A stretch of 49,684 nucleotides of DNA. It comes from Bacillota bacterium (GTDB taxonomy: Bacteria; Bacillota; Clostridia; Tissierellales; Sedimentibacteraceae). The DNA lies in contig JARBUP010000001.1 of the NCBI GenBank assembly GCA_029239575.1, positions 1-49,684 of the forward strand, read 5' to 3'. Position numbers and translations under genes: made by a program. The notes below the pieces were generated by a model. That model saw only the letters and a list, made by a program, of their open reading frames with translations, was not told the origin of the DNA and searched no databases. Positions 41,512-49,641 of the stretch are shown piece after piece. Each line of letters opens with the position of its first letter. Position 1 is the first letter of the stretch.

Positions 41512-44331
41512 ATGAAGAATAAAAGCAAATATTTTATAATTGGTATTGTAATTATTTTGTTTTTAGTATTAAGTTCTTTTAGCGGTATAGTTAAGTATAT
41601 TACTGATTTTATGTGGTTTAATGAAGTTGGTTATACTCAAACTTTTTTAACAAAAATTAAATCTCAGTTTTTTATAGGGGTTCCTATTTTTATAATACTT
41701 ACAGTTTTTCTATATTTGTTTTTAAATAGGCTAAAGAAAAAATACTATGCAGAATCAGATATAATAGATACTGAACATGATAAAACAGTAAGATTTTGGA
41801 TTAAAATAATATCTGCAGCAATTAGTTTAGTAACAACTTTAAGTATTGTATCCAGATTGTGGTTTGAAATACTGCAGTACATAAATGCAGGAACTTTTAA
41901 CGTAACAGACCCTATTTTTAAAAATGACATAAGTTTTTATGTATTTAACTTACCATTAATAAATACATTAGTTAATTTTATAATAGACATTTTATTTATG
42001 CTTATAGTTGTAACTACTTCGTTTTATGCTTACTTAGCTTTAAGAAGCAGTATAAAAAGTGTTACTAATCAAATTGATAATATAACACAATTAAATCAAG
42101 TTGATTTTAGTAAAATATTAAATAAAAAATTTGCTACACAGGTTTTGAATAATATTTCTATAATAGGTTCTTTAATATTCATATTTATAGGAATTAGATT
42201 TTATTTAAGAAGCTATGATTTATTGTATTCACAAGTAGGTAGAGTCTTTGGTGCAGGATTTACAGATATTAATATAACATTAAATTTGTTTAGAATTCTT
42301 TCCATAGGATGTATAGTTTCAGCTATTACATTTTTTATAGGAGCAAGGAAAAAGAATATTAAATATGCTTTAACTTTACCTGCAAGTTTAATTGTTATTT
42401 CAGTAATTGGTACTGGTTTAAGCGGTGGAATTGAAAAGTTTATAGTTGAACCAGATCAATTATCTAAAGAAACTGAATATATGAAATATAGCATAAGCAG
42501 TACACAAAAGGCTTATGGATTGGATACAGTTCAAAAAATACAATTTCCTGCTGAAGATAATTTAACTAAAGAAGATATTGAAAATAATAGTGAAGTTATT
42601 GAAAATATAAGAATTAATGATCAAGAACCATTAATTCAAGTTTATAATCAATTACAAGGTATAAGACCTTATTATGTGTTCAATGATGTTGATGTTGATA
42701 GATATGTTATAAATGGACAATACAAACAGGTTTTCTTGTCTGCAAGGGAATTAGATCATAATAGACTTAATGAACAAGCAAAAACATGGGTTAATCAATA
42801 TTTAAAATATACTCATGGTTATGGTATAACTTTATCTCCTGTAGATAGAGTTACAGCACAAGGCCAGCCAGAAATGATTATAAAAAACATACCACCAACC
42901 ACTTCTACTGATATAAAATTAAGTAGGCCAGAAATATATTTTGGTGAATCTGCTAATGATTATGTAATTTTAAATACAGATGAAAAGGAATTTGATTATC
43001 CTTCAGGTTCTGATAATGTTGAAACTGTTTATAATGGAAAAGCAGGAATAAAATTAAATTTAATTAATAGATTACTTTTCTCAATTAGAGAAGCAAGTAC
43101 AAAATTATTAATTTCAACTAATATAAATTCTGAAAGTAAAATTGTTATAAACAGAAATATATATCAAAGAGTTGAAGAAATTGCCCCATTTTTATATTAT
43201 GACCCAGATGCTTATATAGTTTCAAATCAAGAAGATGGTAAATTATATTGGATTATAGAAGGATTTACAGTTAGTAACAGATATCCTTATTCAATGGCAA
43301 CAGAAAACTTTATTGAAGGTATGAAAGTAAATTACATAAGAAATTCAGTTAAAGTTGTTATAGATGCATATGATGGATCAATTAATTATTATATTACTGA
43401 TGGAACTGACCCTATAATTAATACTTACGATAAAATATTTACAGATTTGTTTAAACCAATGAGTGAAATGCCTCAAGGGATAAAAGATCATATTAGATAT
43501 TCACAATCATATTTTGACATTCAATCCGATTTATATAGATTATATCATATTGAAAATCCAACAGTATTTTTTGGAAGAGAAGATTATTGGGATTTTTCAA
43601 AAGAAAAATATATGGATAGAGAAGGGGATGCTGTAGGATCAAGTTATGTTATGTTTAAACTACATGGAGAAGAAGATGTTGAATTTTTACTTACAACACA
43701 ATATTCACCACAAAATAAAGATAACATGATAGCTATGCTTGCTGCACGAAATGATGGTGAAAATTATGGTGAATTAATTTTATATGAATTTCCAAAAACA
43801 AAAAGTATACCAGGACCAAATATGATCGAAACTAAAATTGACCAAGATACTTTTATTTCATCTCAATTAACTCTCTGGGGTCAGGCAGGATCATCCATAT
43901 TAAGGGGAAATACACTTGTAGTTCCTATAGAAGATTCACTATTATATGTTGAACCTATTTATTTAAAATCTGATACTGCAAGCAACTTCCCAGAAATGAA
44001 AATGGTTGTTGTTTCATATGCAAATGAAATAATTATGGAAACAACACTTGATAAAGCATTAAAAAGAATTTTTGGTACTGAAGAAGATAAAGAAGAATTA
44101 CCAGAGCCACAAATCCCTGGTGGTATTGCAAATCAAACAGTTAATGAATTAGTAACTTCTGCAAATGAATTGTATAAAAAAGCAGATGAATCATTGAAAA
44201 GCGGTGATTGGGCTTCATATGGTAATTATATAAATCAATTAAAAGATACATTGAACCAATTAAATACAATTATAAATAATGGTACAGTAAATAACCAAAC
44301 ACAAACAACTGAAGAACAAACAGCACAATAA
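41512..44331 (+). CDS. UPF0182 family large membrane protein
   Basis: This 939-residue protein has about seven N-terminal membrane segments (residues 8-28, 48-68, 97-120, 145-180, 220-240, 258-280, 295-310) followed by a large soluble domain of about 580 residues. Family signatures include IVKYITDFMWFNEVGYTQTF, PYYVFNDVDVDRYVINGQYKQVFLSARELD and YTHGYGITLSPVDRVTAQGQPEM. The C-terminal 80 residues form a predicted helical, Asn/Gln-rich tail (SANELYKKADESLKSGDWASY). Function is unknown. The start is an ATG after GGAGG, 17 bases after sigB, so it could be a member of the sigB operon. Confidence 0.9.
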   Translation: MKNKSKYFIIGIVIILFLVLSSFSGIVKYITDFMWFNEVGYTQTFLTKIKSQFFIGVPIFIILTVFLYLFLNRLKKKYYAESDIIDTEHDKTVRFWIKIISAAISLVTTLSIVSRLWFEILQYINAGTFNVTDPIFKNDISFYVFNLPLINTLVNFIIDILFMLIVVTTSFYAYLALRSSIKSVTNQIDNITQLNQVDFSKILNKKFATQVLNNISIIGSLIFIFIGIRFYLRSYDLLYSQVGRVFGAGFTDINITLNLFRILSIGCIVSAITFFIGARKKNIKYALTLPASLIVISVIGTGLSGGIEKFIVEPDQLSKETEYMKYSISSTQKAYGLDTVQKIQFPAEDNLTKEDIENNSEVIENIRINDQEPLIQVYNQLQGIRPYYVFNDVDVDRYVINGQYKQVFLSARELDHNRLNEQAKTWVNQYLKYTHGYGITLSPVDRVTAQGQPEMIIKNIPPTTSTDIKLSRPEIYFGESANDYVILNTDEKEFDYPSGSDNVETVYNGKAGIKLNLINRLLFSIREASTKLLISTNINSESKIVINRNIYQRVEEIAPFLYYDPDAYIVSNQEDGKLYWIIEGFTVSNRYPYSMATENFIEGMKVNYIRNSVKVVIDAYDGSINYYITDGTDPIINTYDKIFTDLFKPMSEMPQGIKDHIRYSQSYFDIQSDLYRLYHIENPTVFFGREDYWDFSKEKYMDREGDAVGSSYVMFKLHGEEDVEFLLTTQYSPQNKDNMIAMLAARNDGENYGELILYEFPKTKSIPGPNMIETKIDQDTFISSQLTLWGQAGSSILRGNTLVVPIEDSLLYVEPIYLKSDTASNFPEMKMVVVSYANEIIMETTLDKALKRIFGTEEDKEELPEPQIPGGIANQTVNELVTSANELYKKADESLKSGDWASYGNYINQLKDTLNQLNTIINNGTVNNQTQTTEEQTAQ

Positions 44332-44334
44332 AGA

Positions 44335-44372
44335 AAAGGCAAATCTGAATAAAAACAGATTTGCCTTTTTTA
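44335..44372 (+). terminator. Terminator after the UPF0182 gene
   Basis: AAAGGCAAATCTG pairs with CAGATTTGCCTTT around AATAAAAA, followed by a uridine run. It marks the end of the plus-strand block that starts at dnaA or rsbV, and can also serve the convergent permease. Confidence 0.88.
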
Positions 44373-44413
44373 TATTATTTAATTGATAATAGAATTATTA
44401 TTTTATATAAAAT

Positions 44414-45745
44414 TTATTTAACTATATTTTTATTGTTTTTATTATAAAAAACTACCGCCAATATAACAATTGCTATACAGAAACTAATGTAGTAAATGAA
44501 AAGTGGATTTTGCATACCACCATAAAGTATAAATAAAGATCCAAGTATAGCTAAAACAGGTACTATATAACCTTTTAATTTATTTTTAATTTCACCTTTT
44601 GCAGTTAATTTTATAACTGATATATATAATAAAATAAATCCAAGATAATTTAATACTATTGATATTTCTGATATATCTGAATTAGGTAAAAGGTTATATT
44701 TTTGAGTTATATAATGGATTACCATCCATAATAGTGTTATAAAATAAGTCAATATGCCGGAATTAACAGGAACGCTGTATTTTTCTGAAACAGAATCATA
44801 TTTACTACTACCTGGGAACATATTTCTAATAGACAATGCATATGGAAGTCTTATTAAACCTATTATTAAACCATTGACTGTTCCTATTACCGAAATGACA
44901 ACAAAGGTCAAAACCGCTTTTGCACCTAATGAACCAAAAATTCCAATGGCAGCTTCATTAACGTGTGAATCGCCTAATAATATAATTTTTTCTGGTCCTA
45001 AATAAGTTGAAATACCTACGAAATATAAAACATAAATCAATAAAATAATTATAGGAGAAATTACTAATGCAATTGGAAGATTTCTTTTGCTATTTTTAAT
45101 TTCATGGCCTATTGATGTAGAAACTATCCAACCATCAAAAGAAAATGCTATAGGAGCAATGGCTGCTACCCAACCTGTTCCACCTATTGTACTTAAGCTT
45201 TCTTGTATAACAGGTTTTGGGTCACCGAAAGCTAAACCTAAAAATGCGATTAAAATCAGTGGGATTAATTTTATTATAGTAGAAGCATTTTGTAAATAAC
45301 CACCAAATTTGTAAGATAAAATGTTTATTAAAAACAAAATGGTCATTACTACAGTACCTATTATAACTTGTAACTCAAGAGTTGATTCTATACCAAATAA
45401 AATCGTCGTATAAATTCCTATAACCCATGCAACAATGGCTGTTATAGTTGGTAAGTATACAAGAGTCTGGAACCATCCAAATGCACAAGCTACTGATTTG
45501 TTCCAAAATTCTTCAGCATACGTAATGACCCCTCCAGCTTCATCTGTTCGTGATGCAAGTTCTGAAATAGCAAGACTACCAAAAATTATGCTAAATGCTG
45601 CAATAATAAATACTAAAACTCCTTGAATTATATTGCCATTTGTATAAATTAATACGTTATCACTTTTAAAAAATATTCCTGAACCGATTACGATACCTAC
45701 TATCATTGCAATAGTAGTAAATAAACTATATTTACGTTCTATCAT
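44414..45745 (-). CDS. APC superfamily amino-acid permease
   Basis: This 443-residue membrane protein has about 12 hydrophobic segments. The first helix signature TTIAMIVGIVIGSGIFFKSDN contains the GSGIF motif that binds the substrate carboxylate and amino groups. ISELASRTDEAGGVITYAEEFWNKSVAFGW-type wording resembles the LAT-like branch (such as SteT, a serine/threonine exchanger). The substrate is not determinable. The start is an ATG after AAGGTGAT. It is expressed from its own divergent promoter region shared with the VOC gene. Confidence 0.87.
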   Translation of the reverse strand: MIERKYSLFTTIAMIVGIVIGSGIFFKSDNVLIYTNGNIIQGVLVFIIAAFSIIFGSLAISELASRTDEAGGVITYAEEFWNKSVACAFGWFQTLVYLPTITAIVAWVIGIYTTILFGIESTLELQVIIGTVVMTILFLINILSYKFGGYLQNASTIIKLIPLILIAFLGLAFGDPKPVIQESLSTIGGTGWVAAIAPIAFSFDGWIVSTSIGHEIKNSKRNLPIALVISPIIILLIYVLYFVGISTYLGPEKIILLGDSHVNEAAIGIFGSLGAKAVLTFVVISVIGTVNGLIIGLIRLPYALSIRNMFPGSSKYDSVSEKYSVPVNSGILTYFITLLWMVIHYITQKYNLLPNSDISEISIVLNYLGFILLYISVIKLTAKGEIKNKLKGYIVPVLAILGSLFILYGGMQNPLFIYYISFCIAIVILAVVFYNKNNKNIVK

Positions 45746-45793
45746 ATTATCACCTTTTTATTATTTTTTAGTGCTTGTAGTATATTACTAAAT

Positions 45794-45815
45794 AAGACAA
45801 ATTACAAGACAAATT
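45794..45815. promoter_or_regulatory. Direct repeat over the permease promoter
   Basis: AAGACAAATT is repeated at 45794-45803 and 45806-45815. On the minus strand TTGTAA (45807-45802), 17 bases and TATACT upstream of the permease form a plausible promoter, so the repeats overlap its -35 element. Possible operator; weak evidence. Confidence 0.35.
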
Positions 45816-45859
45816 TGTTTTTAATATAAAAACAATTTATAAAAATATTAAGTAAAAAA

Positions 45860-45888
45860 TTGACAATTTAGTCATATTAAATTAAAAT
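45860..45888 (+). promoter_or_regulatory. Promoter of the VOC-family gene
   Basis: TTGACA (45860-45865), 17 bases and TAAAAT (45883-45888), 31 bases before the ATG at 45919. Confidence 0.7.
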
Positions 45889-45918
45889 TGTTTTAAATAC
45901 TATTATAGAGAGGTTATT

Positions 45919-46287
45919 ATGAAATTTAAATTCAATCATTTTAATTTTAATGTACTTGATTTACAAAAAAGTATGGATTTTTACAAGGAATCCTTAGGAT
46001 TAATAGAAGTAAAAAGAAAAGAAGCAGCAGATGGCAGTTTTATTTTAGTATATTTAGGAGATAAAGAATCAGATTTTACTTTAGAATTAACATGGTTAAA
46101 AGAAAGAACTGAAAAATATGATCTTGGAGATATGGAATACCACCTTGCTTTTTTAGTAGATAATTATGAAGAAGCATACAAAAAACATATGGAAATGGGT
46201 TGTATCGCATTTGTAAATGAATCAATGGGTATTTACTTTATAACAGATCCTGATGGATATTGGATAGAGATAGTTCCTATAAGATAA
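45919..46287 (+). CDS. VOC family (glyoxalase I-like) metalloprotein
   Basis: This 122-residue protein has two beta-alpha-beta-beta-beta units. Four likely metal ligands match glyoxalase I: H7 in FNHFNFNV, E55 region in FTLELTW, His in MEYHLAF and E117 in GYWIEIVP. YFITDPDGYWIEIV is the classical C-terminal signature. It could be a lactoylglutathione-lyase-type enzyme, but low-G+C anaerobes often lack glutathione, so another thiol hemiacetal or a different VOC reaction is possible. The start is an ATG after GAGAGG. It has its own promoter and terminator. Confidence 0.85.
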   Translation: MKFKFNHFNFNVLDLQKSMDFYKESLGLIEVKRKEAADGSFILVYLGDKESDFTLELTWLKERTEKYDLGDMEYHLAFLVDNYEEAYKKHMEMGCIAFVNESMGIYFITDPDGYWIEIVPIR

Positions 46288-46298
46288 TTATATAATAT

Positions 46299-46331
46299 GT
46301 AAAGTCAGACAATATTTTTGTCTGATTTTTT
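46299..46331 (+). terminator. Terminator after the VOC-family gene
   Basis: TCAGACAA pairs with TTGTCTGA around TATTT, followed by TTTTTTT. Confidence 0.85.
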
Positions 46332-46352
46332 TATATAAATTATAATAATGTA

Positions 46353-46384
46353 ACATTTACAACATACTAAATGTAATATATAAT
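46353..46384 (+). promoter_or_regulatory. Promoter with overlapping inverted repeat before the RyR-domain ATPase
   Basis: TTTACA (46356-46361), exactly 17 bases and TATAAT (46379-46384). The inverted repeat ACATTTA (46353-46359)/TAAATGT (46368-46374) covers the -35 element and spacer, a typical operator position. The gene starts 76 bases further on. Confidence 0.55.
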
Positions 46385-46460
46385 GCAAAATATAGATATT
46401 GATAATTACAATTGTTGAGCTATATAAACATATGAAAAAATATAATTATTTGGAGTAAAG

Positions 46461-49040
46461 ATGACTAATAAAGATATTAAAATAGTTGTAACAGGGGATA
46501 TAACTATCAATTTATTGCAATGGAAAACATATATAAGCAATATAAAAGAATACAGTTATAAAACATATCCGCAATTTCATAGAAACATAAAACTTGGTGA
46601 AGACTTTATTTTATCTAAACTTGTTGAATTATCTACTGAAGCAAATATTATTTCGCCGAAAATAATATTTGAAAACAATAGAATAAATGAGGACAGTATA
46701 GTTTCTACTGTTGAATTAAATTTATTTCCTATGATTAGCGGTAAAAATAATAAAAATAAGGTATATAGGGTAAAAGAATTTCTTGGATTTACTGGACCTG
46801 ATATTGGAATTCCAAAACAATACCCTATAATAAATGATGATTCTGAAGCTGATATAATAATTTTAGATGATGAGAACAATGGTTTTAATAATAGCGAAGA
46901 GTTTTGGCCTAAAGCCTTAAAAACAAAAGATAAATCCCCATTAATTATTTATAAAACTAATAACCTTGGAGAATCAAACAGCCTTTGGAACCATATTGAG
47001 AAAAATCATCTAAATAAAACTATTGTAGTAATCAATGCAGATGATTTGCGTTCAAAAGGTGTTAATATAAGCAAAAGGCTATCATGGGAAAGAACAGCTT
47101 TAGATTTTGTTTGGCAGATGAATAATAATCCAAACTTAGTTTCACTTTCTAAATGCAACCATTTAATAATTCCATTTGGTGTTGAAGGTGCAATACATTA
47201 TAAAAATAAAGGTAAGTCTGAATCAGAATTATATTTTCTTACATATGAGTTTGAAGGCGGATTTATTAAAGAAGAACAAGGTAAAATGTATGGTCTCACA
47301 TCTTGTTTTGTAGCAGGTCTTGTTAAAAACATTGTATCAGGTATCATAGGCAATGATAATTTGGACAGTTACATAAGTGAAGGAATACGTGAAGGCATTG
47401 TTGCTGCACAAAAATACTTCATTCATGGTTTTGGGAATAATGTTCTTAATTGCAGTTTTCCTGATCCTTCAATATTTACTGAAAAGGAAAATGACTTTAT
47501 TTATAAGGAGCATATACAGAATGTAAATATTAGAAATACAAAAAATTTAAATTGCAGGTCATGTTGGTACATCATTAAAGACAAAAATTCTTTTAACTTG
47601 GCGGAAATTGCATATGAAATAGTAAAATATGGAGAAAAAAGTGCACTTAAATTCATGCCAATAGCACAGTTTGGAAATTTGAAAACAGTGGACAGAACGG
47701 AAATAGAAGGTTATAGAAGTATCAATAATTTAATGTCAGAATATATTTCATCTAAAAACACTGTAAGACCATTATCAATTGCAGTTTTTGGAACACCTGG
47801 CTCAGGAAAGTCATTTGGAGTAACGGAAGTAGCATCAAGCATAGCTCCTAATTTAATTAAGAAATTAGATTATAATTTATCCCAATTTCAATCTGTTGAT
47901 GATTTAATAGCTGCATTTCATAAAGTTAGGGATTATACACTTAAAGGAAGAATTCCATTAGTGTTTTTTGATGAATTTGATAGTTATTTTGGTAAAAAAT
48001 TAGGATGGCTTAAATATTTCCTTGCACCTATGCAGGATGGGGTGTTTAGAGAGGGGGATGCTTTACATCCAATTGGTAAGGCAATATTTGTTTTTGCAGG
48101 TGGAACTAGCAATACATTTAAAAAATTCAGTGGTGAAGATATAATAAGTGAGGATGAAAAAATAGAATTCCTTAGTGAGTTTCAAAACTCTAAGGGACCA
48201 GATTTCATAAGCAGATTAAGAGGTTATGTGAACATATTAGGGCCTAATCAAACTGATGAAAACTGGGATCAATTATTTATTATTAGAAGAGCAATGCTTT
48301 TGAGATCTCTCCTTGAAAGGAAAATGCCTCATTTAATCAATTTAAATGATGAAGCTCAAATTGATAATGGAGTTTTAAGGGCTCTTTTAAAAATTTCAAA
48401 ATATAAGCATGAATCAAGATCGATGGAAGCAATTTTAGAAATGAGTATGTTAAATGATGCTAAAAAGTGGGAGCAAGCCCATCTGCCTTCAAAGGAGCAA
48501 TTAAAGCTACATGTGAATGAAGAGCAGTTTTCTCGCCTTTTGATGCAGGAAGAATTCTATAGTGAAAAGGTTGAAAAGCTTGCCAAAGATCTTCAAAAAA
48601 CACACATAAATATTAATAATGATTTAAAAGATCATATAATTAAAGATTGTAAAGACATTAGTGAGGAAGATAAAATTTATATACAGCATCAAGTAAGGCA
48701 TATCCCAAAGGCTTTACAAAAAGTTAATTATGAGGTTATATCTGTTAATGAAAAACCTGAATCTATTAAATTCACTGAAAAGGAATTAGATATTCTTGCA
48801 GAATATGAACATAAAAGAAGCTCCCTTGAAAAAAAGGAATCAGAATGGGTATATGACAAAACTTTAGATGTTGAAAATAAAAAACAGCCTTATCTATTGT
48901 CTTATGATAAATTGCCTGATGGATATAAGAATAAAATTAAAAATTATATAAGTGCATGGCCAGAAATTTTAGCTAATTCTAATTTTAAAATAGAAAGATT
49001 AAAATTTCTATGTAATTGTGAATCACAACTTTATATGTAG
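46461..49040 (+). CDS. Three-part protein: ribokinase-like region, AAA+ ATPase and C-terminal RyR domain
   Basis: This 859-residue cytoplasmic protein has no membrane segment. Residues about 5-320 look like a PfkB/ribokinase-type fold (KIVVTGDITINLLQW; ADIIILDDENNGF; IVVINADDLRSKGVNIS). The expected GxGD catalytic motif is replaced by GLTSCFVAGL at about 278-287, so kinase activity is doubtful. Residues about 435-620 are an AAA+ ATPase: GTPGSGKS (444-451), LVFFDEFD (500-507), FVFAGGTSNT (543-552) and an arginine-rich DFISRLRGYV. Residues about 690-760 are charged and helical. Residues about 775-840 match a prokaryotic RyR domain (ELDILAEYEHKRSSLEKKESEW...PYLLSYDKLPDGYKNK...AWPEILANSNF). RyR domains in bacteria are suspected ligand sensors, often of nucleotides. 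It is a single-gene unit with its own promoter. The function is unknown. Confidence 0.8.
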   Translation: MTNKDIKIVVTGDITINLLQWKTYISNIKEYSYKTYPQFHRNIKLGEDFILSKLVELSTEANIISPKIIFENNRINEDSIVSTVELNLFPMISGKNNKNKVYRVKEFLGFTGPDIGIPKQYPIINDDSEADIIILDDENNGFNNSEEFWPKALKTKDKSPLIIYKTNNLGESNSLWNHIEKNHLNKTIVVINADDLRSKGVNISKRLSWERTALDFVWQMNNNPNLVSLSKCNHLIIPFGVEGAIHYKNKGKSESELYFLTYEFEGGFIKEEQGKMYGLTSCFVAGLVKNIVSGIIGNDNLDSYISEGIREGIVAAQKYFIHGFGNNVLNCSFPDPSIFTEKENDFIYKEHIQNVNIRNTKNLNCRSCWYIIKDKNSFNLAEIAYEIVKYGEKSALKFMPIAQFGNLKTVDRTEIEGYRSINNLMSEYISSKNTVRPLSIAVFGTPGSGKSFGVTEVASSIAPNLIKKLDYNLSQFQSVDDLIAAFHKVRDYTLKGRIPLVFFDEFDSYFGKKLGWLKYFLAPMQDGVFREGDALHPIGKAIFVFAGGTSNTFKKFSGEDIISEDEKIEFLSEFQNSKGPDFISRLRGYVNILGPNQTDENWDQLFIIRRAMLLRSLLERKMPHLINLNDEAQIDNGVLRALLKISKYKHESRSMEAILEMSMLNDAKKWEQAHLPSKEQLKLHVNEEQFSRLLMQEEFYSEKVEKLAKDLQKTHININNDLKDHIIKDCKDISEEDKIYIQHQVRHIPKALQKVNYEVISVNEKPESIKFTEKELDILAEYEHKRSSLEKKESEWVYDKTLDVENKKQPYLLSYDKLPDGYKNKIKNYISAWPEILANSNFKIERLKFLCNCESQLYM

Positions 49041-49060
49041 TTATAATTTTTTTAGTGTTT

Positions 49061-49089
49061 AGGGGTAAGTTTAAAATAAATTTGCCCTT
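49061..49089 (+). terminator. Terminator-like hairpin after the RyR-domain gene
   Basis: AGGGGTAAGTTTA (49061-49073) pairs with TAAATTTGCCCTT (49077-49089) with some G-U pairs. The following sequence, ATATATTAAATT, has only a weak uridine tract. Confidence 0.5.
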
Positions 49090-49222
49090 ATATATTAAAT
49101 TATGAAGTATTTGAACTATTTTATATTCTTTTTATTTATTTCACTTATAACATTAGTATATATAGAATTTATATGACATGCTGATTAAACTTCTAAGGGT
49201 AAAAAAATAAAAACAAAAATGC

Positions 49223-49275
49223 TTGACATTAAAAAACAAGTATGGTAAAGTAATGTTCCTGTCGCAAAAGGCAGG
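49223..49275 (+). promoter_or_regulatory. rRNA promoter P1 with 5'-end hairpin
   Basis: TTGACA (49223-49228), 17 bases and TAAAGT (49246-49251). Six bases later, at the predicted start, CCTGTC (49258-49263) pairs with GGCAGG (49270-49275). Confidence 0.8.
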
Positions 49276-49299
49276 TTTAAAAATATAAGAAATAAAGGG

Positions 49300-49352
49300 T
49301 TGACAATATCAAATAGATATGATAAACTCACTAAACTATCTCTAAGGGGTAG
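49300..49352 (+). promoter_or_regulatory. rRNA promoter P2 with 5'-end hairpin
   Basis: TTGACA (49300-49305), 17 bases and TAAACT (49323-49328). Seven bases later CTATCTC (49336-49342) pairs with GGGGTAG (49346-49352), including two G-U pairs. Confidence 0.75.
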
Positions 49353-49378
49353 CAAGAAAAAAATAAGTAAAAATATAG

Positions 49379-49430
49379 TTGACAGAAATAAGTAAGTATG
49401 GTATACTTTCATTCCTGTCACAAACGACAG
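49379..49430 (+). promoter_or_regulatory. rRNA promoter P3 with 5'-end hairpin
   Basis: TTGACA (49379-49384), 17 bases and TATACT (49402-49407). Seven bases later CTGTC (49415-49419) pairs with GACAG (49426-49430). Confidence 0.85.
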
Positions 49431-49462
49431 AAAAAAATAAAAAAAATAAGTAAAAAAAACAC

Positions 49463-49512
49463 TTGACAAATATCGACAAACACGATATACTAATTAAGCT
49501 CTCAAAAAGAGC
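49463..49512 (+). promoter_or_regulatory. rRNA promoter P4 with 5'-end hairpin
   Basis: TTGACA (49463-49468), 17 bases and TATACT (49486-49491). Six bases later GCTCT (49498-49502) pairs with AGAGC (49508-49512). The remaining leader (49513-49641) holds GTTC/GAAC and AAGCT/AGCTT hairpins that may belong to pre-16S processing. Confidence 0.85.
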
Positions 49513-49641
49513 GATACAAAAAAAGTGAACATAGACAATAAAACAGCATAAGAAACCTTTGAAAGTTCTAAATTAAATTTGAACAAAAAAAGTAAAACAA
49601 CAACAATGAAGCTAAGCGTAAGCTTGAGCGTCAGGAAAATA

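Noticed and set aside
49185..49469. 94-codon minus-strand frame in the rRNA leader
   Set aside because: It covers the tandem rRNA promoters and is repetitive only because those promoters repeat.
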